Source: an uncultured Mesonia sp. (GTDB taxonomy: Bacteria; Bacteroidota; Bacteroidia; Flavobacteriales; Flavobacteriaceae). Taken from it: DNA of 64,000 nucleotides. Below, in pieces: positions 57,700-64,000 of this stretch. Each line of letters starts with the position of its first letter. Positions within the stretch are counted from its first letter, which is position 1. The stretch spans positions 1 through 64,000 of the forward strand of contig CANMOY010000007.1 of NCBI GenBank assembly GCA_947499595.1, given 5' to 3'. The translations under genes and the position numbers were made by a program. The notes beneath the pieces are model-generated. The model ran no database searches. It had not been told where the DNA came from and saw only the letters and a program-made list of their open reading frames with translations.

Positions 57700-59685
57700 T
57701 TAAAGATTATTCAGCAAATCTTCATCAACCATTTGGGGTAGAGTTACTTTAAGGTTAGGCTCATTTTCCATAGCTCTTTTAATGGCAAAAATAGCCCCCT
57801 CATTTCTGGCCCAAGATCTTCTGGCAATGCCATTATTTACATCCCAGAACAACATTGATTTTAAGCGATTTGCAGCTTCTTTAGAACCATCAAGAACCAT
57901 ACCGAAGCCTCCATTTATTACTTCGCCCCAGCCTACGCCTCCACCGTTGTGTATACTCACCCAAGTGGCTCCTCTAAAGCTATCACCTATTACGTTATGA
58001 ATGGCCATGTCTGCCGTAAATTTACTTCCGTCATAGATATTTGAGGTTTCTCGATAAGGCGAATCTGTTCCAGAAACGTCGTGATGATCTCTACCTAAGA
58101 TGACAGGACCAATTTCGCCTCTTTCTATTGCTTCATTAAAGGCCTCAGCGATTTTCATACGGCCCTCGGCATCTGCATATAAAATACGTGCTTGTGAGCC
58201 TACCACCAATTTGTTCTCTTGTGCGCCTTTAATCCAAGTTATGTTGTCTTGCATTTGTTGCTGAATCTCTTCCGGTGCGCCCTGCTTTAAGCTTTCTAAC
58301 ACTTGAGTGGCAATAGCATCTGTTTTTACGAGATCTTCTGTTTGGCCCGATGCACAAACCCATCTAAAAGGACCAAATCCGTAATCGAAGCACATAGGTC
58401 CCATAATATCTTGTACATAACTGGGATATTTAAAGTCAATACCATTTTTAGCCATTATATCGGCGCCCGCGCGGCTAGCTTCAAGTAAAAAAGCATTGCC
58501 ATAATCAAAAAAATAAGTTCCTTTGGCGGTATGTTTGTTTACTGCATTTGCGTGCCGTATTAAACTGCGTTGAACTTCTTTTTTAAATTGGTCTGGGTCA
58601 TTAGCCATCATTGCATTTGACTCCTCATAGCTTAGTCCTACGGGGTAATAACCGCCGGCCCACGGATTATGCAAAGAGGTTTGGTCACTGCCCAAATCAA
58701 TATGAACATTTTCTTCATCAAATTTTTCCCATACCTCGACAATATTTCCAGCGTAAGCTATCGAAACCGCTTCTTTATTTTTTAAAGCATCTTTAACACG
58801 CTTTACTAGTTCATCTAAATCGCTTATTACCTCTTTAACCCAACCTTGCTCGTGTCTTGTTTTGGTGGCTTTTGGGTTTACTTCTGCGCAAACGCTAACG
58901 CAGCCTGCAATATCTCCTGCCTTAGGTTGTGCTCCACTCATACCACCTAATCCTGAAGTTACAAATAAACCTCCTTTTGGCGATTTTTTAATCTTTCTAA
59001 ATCCGTTTAAAACGGTTATAGTGGTTCCGTGAACGATACCTTGCGGTCCTATGTACATATAGCTTCCGGCAGTCATTTGCCCGTATTGGGTCACGCCCAA
59101 AGCATTAAATTTCTCCCAATCATCTGGTTTAGAATAGTTCGGTATCATCATACCGTTAGTTACCACTACTCGAGGAGCTTCTTTGTGCGAAGGGAATAAA
59201 CCCATGGGGTGCCCACTGTACATCACTAGCGTTTGCTCATCATTCATTGTGGCTAAATATTGCATCGTTAATCGGTACTGTGCCCAATTTGAAAAAACCC
59301 CACCGTTACCGCCATAAGTGATTAATTCGTGCGGGTGTTGGGCAACCGCGTGATCTAAATTATTTTGAATCATGAGCATTATGGCCTTAGCCTGTGTAGA
59401 CTCACCAGGATACTCATTTATATCACGAGCGTATATTTTATAACTGGGTCTAAACCTATACATGTAGATTCGGCCATAATCTTCCAATTCTTGTTTGAAC
59501 TCAGGTAGGAGCGTAGCGTGATGTTTTTGATCAAAATAGCGTAAAGCATTTTGCAACGCCAGAACTTTTTCGGTTTCGCTTAAAATTTCTTTCCTTTTAG
59601 GGGCATGGTTAATACTCGGGTCGTATGTTTTTACAGGAGGTAAATCGTCTGGGATTCCTTGTAGTATTTCTTCTTGAAAAGTCAT
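57700..59685 (-). CDS. hutU: Urocanate hydratase
   Basis: A 661-residue enzyme that converts urocanate to 4-imidazolone-5-propanoate in histidine degradation. NAD-binding motifs: TYGGNGGVFSNWAQYRLTMQ, FVTSGLGGMSGAQPKAGDIA. The catalytic cysteine is in FGPFRWVCASG. SIHNGGGVGWGEVINGGFGM is conserved. It is longer than the roughly 557 residues of the Pseudomonas enzyme, as is usual in the Bacteroidota form. No hutH, hutI or hutG is beside it; the DUF5522 gene is 21 bp upstream. Confidence 0.96.
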   Translation of the reverse strand: MTFQEEILQGIPDDLPPVKTYDPSINHAPKRKEILSETEKVLALQNALRYFDQKHHATLLPEFKQELEDYGRIYMYRFRPSYKIYARDINEYPGESTQAKAIMLMIQNNLDHAVAQHPHELITYGGNGGVFSNWAQYRLTMQYLATMNDEQTLVMYSGHPMGLFPSHKEAPRVVVTNGMMIPNYSKPDDWEKFNALGVTQYGQMTAGSYMYIGPQGIVHGTTITVLNGFRKIKKSPKGGLFVTSGLGGMSGAQPKAGDIAGCVSVCAEVNPKATKTRHEQGWVKEVISDLDELVKRVKDALKNKEAVSIAYAGNIVEVWEKFDEENVHIDLGSDQTSLHNPWAGGYYPVGLSYEESNAMMANDPDQFKKEVQRSLIRHANAVNKHTAKGTYFFDYGNAFLLEASRAGADIMAKNGIDFKYPSYVQDIMGPMCFDYGFGPFRWVCASGQTEDLVKTDAIATQVLESLKQGAPEEIQQQMQDNITWIKGAQENKLVVGSQARILYADAEGRMKIAEAFNEAIERGEIGPVILGRDHHDVSGTDSPYRETSNIYDGSKFTADMAIHNVIGDSFRGATWVSIHNGGGVGWGEVINGGFGMVLDGSKEAANRLKSMLFWDVNNGIARRSWARNEGAIFAIKRAMENEPNLKVTLPQMVDEDLLNNL

Positions 59686-59706
59686 GGTTATTTGGAGTTT
59701 GCTTTT

Positions 59707-59865
59707 TTAATCTCTGTTTTTATTAAATCCGTAAGGGCAATGCCTACAGCCGCTCTTGCAACAATACCCGCGTTTGAGGTGGTATTGCTCTGTAAAGCAT
59801 TTATACCCTTGGGGCGTTAAGTAGTAGTCCCCTTCGGTTAAAGGTATTCGTTTCTTAATATTCAT
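59707..59865 (-). CDS. DUF5522-type small cysteine-rich protein
   Basis: A 52-residue protein read on the minus strand from ATG at 59865 to TAA at 59707. It starts MNIKKRIPLTEGDYYLTPQG and contains RGYCCKSGCRHCPYGF, five cysteines and a histidine in a compact, conserved-looking motif I recognise as DUF5522. The CC...C..C arrangement suggests a metal site. It is 21 bp upstream of hutU in the same direction, so it is likely the first gene of that transcript. A TATTTTTG element sits 6 bp before the ATG. Function unknown. Confidence 0.85.
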   Translation of the reverse strand: MNIKKRIPLTEGDYYLTPQGYKCFTEQYHLKRGYCCKSGCRHCPYGFNKNRD

Positions 59866-59871
59866 AATGCT

Positions 59872-59879
59872 CAAAAATA
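59872..59879 (-). promoter_or_regulatory. -7 element of the DUF5522-hutU transcript
   Basis: On the minus strand TATTTTTG fits TAnnTTTG and ends 6 bp before the DUF5522 ATG, predicting a leaderless mRNA. No TTG at normal spacing. Confidence 0.45.
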
Positions 59880-59982
59880 CATTTTTTTAAATTGAAACTG
59901 AAATAGAATGCAAAGCCTAAATCTAATTTGTTTCATTAACTAGATCCGTAAAATTAAGTAAAATGCTTATTGGCTTCTTTTG

Positions 59983-59998
59983 AAGCTTAAAGCGGATT
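59983..59998 (+). repeat. Dispersed 16-mer, copy 3 (intergenic)
   Basis: AAGCTTAAAGCGGATT, identical to the copies at 22464 and 39704, in the divergent gap between the DUF5522-hutU unit and the PLP deaminase gene. The rest of this gap holds promoter-like elements only. Confidence 0.6.
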
Positions 59999-60071
59999 TG
60001 TAAACGATTTAATAAAAAGAATAACGGCTGTTTTTCATCTCATGACCTGTATAAAGGCTAACCGAATTTTA

Positions 60072-60079
60072 TATTTTTG
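60072..60079 (+). promoter_or_regulatory. -7 element of the PLP deaminase gene
   Basis: TATTTTTG fits TAnnTTTG and ends 4 bp before ATG 60084. If used, it excludes the in-frame ATG at 60042 and gives a leaderless transcript. Confidence 0.45.
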
Positions 60080-60083
60080 TAAA

Positions 60084-61010
60084 ATGTTACACTGCCAAGA
60101 AAAATCGAAAAATCAATTTGTCTTTAAAGATGAAAAACGAAAAGTGGAACTCTATATAAAACGCGAGGACCTACTGCACCCACTTGTTTCTGGAAATAAG
60201 TTTAGAAAATTAAAGTATAATTTGAAAAGGGCGCAAAAAGAAGGTCACACGCAGTTGGTCACTTTTGGCGGTGCTTTTTCAAATCATATTCTGGCCACTG
60301 CTGCGGCTGCGAATGAACTTGGTTTTAAAAGTATTGGGATAATACGCGGAGAAGAATTGGGTAATGGAAATTTACCTAAAACTCTTGAAAGTAATAGTAC
60401 TCTAAGACAGGCGGTAAACTTAGGGATGCAACTATATTTTATTTCGCGGCAGGATTACCGTAATAAAAATGAAAATGATTATTTAGAGAAGTTAGAACAA
60501 AAATTTGGTTCATTTTATCTAATTCCTGAAGGCGGTACCAATGAATTAGCGGTTCAAGGATGCGAAGAAATTTTAACACCCACAGATATACATTTTGATT
60601 ATGTGGCCGTTGCCGTAGGTACTGGCGGAACCATAAGCGGAGTAATTAACTCCTCGTTTGAAAGTCAACAAGTATTAGGTTTCCCTGCTCTGCGCGGAGA
60701 TTTTTTAAGAGCAGAAATACAACGGTTTGTTAAAAAAGATAATTGGCAACTTATACTAAATTATCATTTTGGGGGTTATGCTAAGGTAAATGAAGAACTT
60801 ATTTCATTTATTAATACTTTCAAGCAAGATTATCAACTTGCTTTAGACCCTGTGTATACTGGTAAAATGATGTATGGACTTTTAGATTTAATCAAAAACA
60901 ATTATTTTTCTAAAAATACCCGTATTTTAGCGCTGCATACTGGAGGTTTGCAAGGTATTTATGGAATGAACGTAAAATTAAAACAAAAAGGATTAAGCCA
61001 ATTACAATGA
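60084..61010 (+). CDS. ACC deaminase/D-cysteine desulfhydrase family PLP enzyme
   Basis: A 308-residue fold-type II PLP enzyme. The PLP lysine is in HPLVSGNKFRKLKYNL, the substrate-binding loop in TFGGAFSNHILATAAAANEL, and the phosphate-binding glycines in AVAVGTGGTISGV. LIPEGGTNELAVQGCEEIL and LALDPVYTGKMMYGLLDLI fit the family. It may deaminate 1-aminocyclopropane-1-carboxylate or cleave D-cysteine; sequence alone does not decide. ATG 60084 is preferred because a -7 element sits just before it; ATG 60042 would give 322 residues. Its stop overlaps the next gene by 4 bp. Confidence 0.87.
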   Translation: MLHCQEKSKNQFVFKDEKRKVELYIKREDLLHPLVSGNKFRKLKYNLKRAQKEGHTQLVTFGGAFSNHILATAAAANELGFKSIGIIRGEELGNGNLPKTLESNSTLRQAVNLGMQLYFISRQDYRNKNENDYLEKLEQKFGSFYLIPEGGTNELAVQGCEEILTPTDIHFDYVAVAVGTGGTISGVINSSFESQQVLGFPALRGDFLRAEIQRFVKKDNWQLILNYHFGGYAKVNEELISFINTFKQDYQLALDPVYTGKMMYGLLDLIKNNYFSKNTRILALHTGGLQGIYGMNVKLKQKGLSQLQ

Positions 61011-61861
61011 CAAAATCAATTCACATTAAGCTGCTTATTGCTGTGGCTGTAATTTTAAGTTCTTGCGGAACGCAAAAAAAAAGTGTAAACAATTCGCGTA
61101 AAAATTCGACTCAAGAAGTAGTTTCTAAAAAAGAAATAGATCAAAGTGTAAGCCGAAATCAGACAACCAAAAAGCTGCCTAACTACAAAAAACCTACAAG
61201 CCAAAAACCGGTTTTTAAAGATAATAATGAGCGTTATGTTTATGATTACGCACAAATAGCTAAAGATGAAATGGCACTTTATGGTATTCCTGCTAGTATT
61301 ACTTTGGCCCAGGGTATTTTAGAGTCTTCTGCAGGCAATGGAGAACTCACGCTAAAAAGCAATAATCATTTTGGCATAAAATGCAACGGATGGCAAGGAG
61401 AAAAAGCATACCACGATGATGATGCTTTACAAGAGTGTTTTAGAAAATATAAAGATCCTAAATATAGTTTTAGAGACCATAGTTTGTTTTTGAAAGAAAG
61501 AAAGCGCTATGCTTTTTTGTTTGACTTGGATAAAGATGATTATAAAGGTTGGGCACACGGCCTAAAAAAAGCGGGATATGCTACAGATCCTAGATACCCG
61601 CAAAAGCTTATTAGTATTATAGAGCGTTACCAATTACACCAATATGACGACCATGTTCTTGGTAATGGAAGCCGCAAAGGCAATCGTAGAAAAGCCGTTC
61701 GAGCAGATCATACCAGTATACGTTACACCGTTCAAAAAGGGGACACCTTGTATACCATCGCAAAGCGATATGATTTGAGCGTAGATGAACTGAAGGCTTT
61801 AAATAAATTAAAAGACAATCATTTGAGTATTGGTCAAAAACTTTATGTAAAATCACTGTAA
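61007..61861 (+). CDS. Glucosaminidase lipoprotein with LysM domain
   Basis: A 284-residue lipoprotein (lipobox VILSSCG). A basic linker precedes a mannosyl-glycoprotein endo-beta-N-acetylglucosaminidase-like domain (GIPASITLAQGILESSAGNG with catalytic Glu in ILES, NNHFGIKCNGWQGEKAYHDD) and a C-terminal LysM repeat (RYTVQKGDTLYTIAKRYDLS). It hydrolyses peptidoglycan glycans at the cell envelope. It overlaps the deaminase gene by 4 bp (ATGA) and lies 14 bp before hemL, so three unrelated functions share one transcript. Confidence 0.93.
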   Translation: MTKSIHIKLLIAVAVILSSCGTQKKSVNNSRKNSTQEVVSKKEIDQSVSRNQTTKKLPNYKKPTSQKPVFKDNNERYVYDYAQIAKDEMALYGIPASITLAQGILESSAGNGELTLKSNNHFGIKCNGWQGEKAYHDDDALQECFRKYKDPKYSFRDHSLFLKERKRYAFLFDLDKDDYKGWAHGLKKAGYATDPRYPQKLISIIERYQLHQYDDHVLGNGSRKGNRRKAVRADHTSIRYTVQKGDTLYTIAKRYDLSVDELKALNKLKDNHLSIGQKLYVKSL

Positions 61862-61875
61862 AACAATAAAATTTC

Positions 61876-63159
61876 ATGTATAAACGTAGTAGTGCATTAT
61901 TTGCTGAAGCTAAAAAGTACATACCTGGCGGGGTAAATTCTCCCGTTCGTGCTTTTAATGCTGTTGGAGGAGATCCTATTTTTATCAAGGAAGCCAAGGG
62001 AGCTTATTTATATGACGAAGATGGAAATGAACTCATAGATTATATAAATTCTTGGGGTCCTATGATCTTAGGTCATGCGTATCCTCCAGTGGTAAACGCA
62101 GTAATTGAGCGCACAAAAAAAGGAACTAGTTTTGGTACGCCAACAGAGATCGAAACTGAGATTGCTAAATTGGCAGTAGAAATGGTTCCCGGTATAGATC
62201 AAATAAGAATGGTAAATAGTGGTACAGAGGCGTGTATGAGCGCCGTACGTCTTGCACGCGGATTTACCAAGAAAGATAAAATTATAAAATTTGCGGGTTG
62301 TTATCACGGGCATAGCGATTCTTTTTTGATACAAGCCGGTAGTGGTGCGGTAACATTCGGTAGTCCTAATAGTCCTGGGGTAACCCAAGGCACAGCAAAA
62401 GATACGCTTTTAGCCACTTATAATAATTTAGATAGCGTTGAAGCTTTAATCAACGCTAATAAAAATGAGATTGCTTGTATTATTTTAGAACCAGTTGCTG
62501 GTAATATGGGGTGTATTCCTCCTCAAGAAGGTTTTCTAGAAGGCTTACGCAGTTTGTGTGACGATAACAATATCTTATTGATTTTTGATGAGGTGATGAC
62601 TGGCTTTAGATTATCGGCTGGGGGGGTGCAAGAAAGAAAAAACATCTCTGCAGATATCGTTACCTTTGGTAAGGTAATTGGCGGTGGTTTGCCTGTTGGT
62701 GCATTTGCAGCAAGACAGGAAATAATGAATCACTTAGCTCCCTTAGGTAGCGTTTATCAAGCTGGCACTTTGAGTGGAAATCCATTAGCTATGTCTGCTG
62801 GTTTAGCTATGTTACAAAGCTTAAAAAACGAACCAGAAGTATTTAAACGTCTTGATGAAAAAACAGAATATTTACGAGATGGTTTATTTAAAGTGCTAGA
62901 GCAAAACCATATTGATTTCACAATCAATCAATTTGGCTCTATGCTTTCAGTTCACTTTTCAAAAGAACCAGTAGTAGATTTTGATTCCGCTGCTAAAGCT
63001 AATAATGAGAACTTTAAAAAGTTTTTTCACGGCATGCTTGACGAAGGGGTTTATATTGCTCCAAGTGCTTTTGAGACTTGGTTTATAACCGATGCCCTAA
63101 CTTATGCAGATTTAGATAAAACTATTGCTGCCGCGGATAGCGTTACGGCCAACTGGTAA
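61876..63159 (+). CDS. hemL: Glutamate-1-semialdehyde 2,1-aminomutase
   Basis: A 427-residue PLP enzyme that forms 5-aminolevulinate in the C5 heme pathway. Motifs: [20 protein letters not shown] at the N-terminus, [50 protein letters not shown] and the PLP lysine in [16 protein letters not shown]. Length is standard. Heme supply is relevant to the cytochromes of the nos region but linkage is loose. A terminator follows. Confidence 0.97.
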   Translation: MYKRSSALFAEAKKYIPGGVNSPVRAFNAVGGDPIFIKEAKGAYLYDEDGNELIDYINSWGPMILGHAYPPVVNAVIERTKKGTSFGTPTEIETEIAKLAVEMVPGIDQIRMVNSGTEACMSAVRLARGFTKKDKIIKFAGCYHGHSDSFLIQAGSGAVTFGSPNSPGVTQGTAKDTLLATYNNLDSVEALINANKNEIACIILEPVAGNMGCIPPQEGFLEGLRSLCDDNNILLIFDEVMTGFRLSAGGVQERKNISADIVTFGKVIGGGLPVGAFAARQEIMNHLAPLGSVYQAGTLSGNPLAMSAGLAMLQSLKNEPEVFKRLDEKTEYLRDGLFKVLEQNHIDFTINQFGSMLSVHFSKEPVVDFDSAAKANNENFKKFFHGMLDEGVYIAPSAFETWFITDALTYADLDKTIAAADSVTANW

Positions 63160-63226
63160 GGGTAGTTTACGGACCTTACCTCTATAGCTAAAGGGGAATT
63201 TGAAAAAACGAAGAGAAAATTAGTTT

Positions 63227-63265
63227 AAAAAATCAGCTGTAGTTATGATTACAGCTGATTTTTTT
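63227..63265. terminator. Bidirectional intrinsic terminator
   Basis: AAAAAATCAGCTGTA (63227-63241) and TACAGCTGATTTTTT (63250-63264) with an 8-nt loop, A and T tracts on both sides, between convergent hemL and the GH3 gene. Confidence 0.9.
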
Positions 63266-63361
63266 ATTCAAAAATTTAAATTTTAATAAAAAAAGTGTTT
63301 TTATATAGCTAATTCGAAAATCAAATTTTGCTTATGGCTTCAAATCAGTGATATTTTGTTT

Positions 63362-64000
63362 TTACAAACTATCGTTTATACGTAAAAGCTCCTCGATATA
63401 ATCACGTTTGTTTGATAATCTTGGTATTTTATGCTGGCCCCCTAATTTATTGTGCTGCTTACTCCAAGCGTAAAAAAGCTTTGGTTTAGCCGCGTGTAAA
63501 ACAAGTGGATTCAGTGTAACATTATTTTTCCGCTTAGCTTCATAATCGCTGTTTAGACGTTGTAATTCTAAGTCTAATTTAGCTTTAAAATTGGTTAAAC
63601 TATCTGGTAATTTATTAAATTCAATAATCCACTCATGGGCCCCTTGATCTTTACCTTTCATAAATACAGGGCCAGCGGTATAATCTACAATTTCGCAATG
63701 TAATTCTTGGCAAACGCGCTTTAATGCTGTCTCTGCATTTTCTATAATTAACTCTTCACCAAAAACATTAATATGATGCTTTGTACGGCCGGTCACTTTT
63801 ATTCGGTAGGGGGAAAGGGATGTGAATCTTACCGTGTCTCCTACTTTATAGCGCCATAAACCAGCATTGGTGGTAATTACCACCGCATAGTTCTTGTTTA
63901 GTTCAACCCCGTCAAGCGGAATAATTTTCTCGTTTGCTGTACCATATGTCTCCATAGGTATAAACTCATAAAAGATGCCATAATCTAGCATCAATAGTAA
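63362..64000 (-). CDS. GH3 auxin-responsive-promoter family protein (C-terminal part, cut by window edge)
   Basis: The frame is open through base 64000, so the N-terminal part lies outside. The visible 212 residues are the C-terminal part of a GH3-type acyl-adenylate-forming enzyme: YEFIPMETYGTANEKIIPLD, then NYAVVITTNAGLWRYKVGDT, RIKVTGRTKHHINVFGEELI and a C-terminal LGGQHKIPRLSNKRDYIEEL. Plant GH3 proteins conjugate amino acids to hormones; bacterial members are uncharacterised and typically about 500 residues. Convergent with hemL across a terminator. Confidence 0.9.
   Translation of the reverse strand, partial: LLLMLDYGIFYEFIPMETYGTANEKIIPLDGVELNKNYAVVITTNAGLWRYKVGDTVRFTSLSPYRIKVTGRTKHHINVFGEELIIENAETALKRVCQELHCEIVDYTAGPVFMKGKDQGAHEWIIEFNKLPDSLTNFKAKLDLELQRLNSDYEAKRKNNVTLNPLVLHAAKPKLFYAWSKQHNKLGGQHKIPRLSNKRDYIEELLRINDSL

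Overview
This window looks like a chromosomal segment of a marine-type Flavobacteriaceae (Bacteroidota). The evidence is low GC, PorP/SprF and gliding-type C-terminal domains of the type IX secretion system, S46 dipeptidyl-peptidases, a fused E1 alpha/beta 2-oxoacid dehydrogenase, GSCFA, DUF4230, DUF4136 and DUF5522 proteins, and many TAnnTTTG promoter elements, which are the Bacteroidota -7 consensus. I see no rRNA, tRNA, CRISPR array, phage or insertion sequence. Both edges cut genes: a repeat-rich surface protein on the left and a GH3-family protein on the right.

Layout. 1-5.1 kb: a surface-protein cassette (tandem-repeat protein, GEVED-domain protein, type B T9SS C-terminal-domain protein, PorP/SprF). 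5.2-9.5 kb: EamA exporter, small sugar-phosphate transferase, TonB-receptor-like barrel. 9.5-13 kb (minus strand): two TPM proteins, LemA, a MerR regulator and an M23 peptidase, with single-base overlaps at two junctions. 13-17.8 kb: alaS, GSCFA, rhodanese, DUF4230. 17.8-38.6 kb: aromatic degradation, with phenylalanine hydroxylase, a TetR regulator, paaE-A-B-C-D-G-H-(membrane protein)-I, a zinc peptidase, paaJ and paaZ, then a crotonase and paaY. The core enzymes for phenylacetyl-CoA epoxidation, isomerisation, ring opening and beta-oxidation are present. The ligase PaaK is not in the window. 34.7-42.7 kb also carries two S46 peptidases whose specificity residues predict one DPP7-like and one DPP11-like enzyme. 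43-46.8 kb: branched-chain 2-oxoacid dehydrogenase E2 and fused E1 with a four-helix-bundle IVP-family gene between them. 48-57 kb: a nitric/nitrous oxide module, with NsrR-like Rrf2 and Ric on the minus strand divergent from cytochrome c - nosZ (clade II type) - membrane protein - nosL - nosD - nosF - nosY - heme-copper-like membrane protein. 57-64 kb: DUF4136, hutU with a 52-residue DUF5522 gene just upstream, a PLP deaminase, a glucosaminidase/LysM lipoprotein, hemL and GH3.

The most unusual area is 29.8-34.7 kb. PaaZ carries an extra C-terminal DinB-like domain of about 150 residues. Downstream sits an AT-rich insert with a lipoprotein that has a cysteine-rich tail, overlapped by a CPBP-like membrane protein. 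After that comes a decayed chimeric gene that joins the 5' end of a crotonase gene to a second copy of the PaaZ C-terminal domain. paaZ is preceded by a 26-bp perfect palindrome, and paaE by an 11-4-11 palindrome that resembles a TetR/PaaR operator. A structured three-stem intergenic element lies at 27327-27445.
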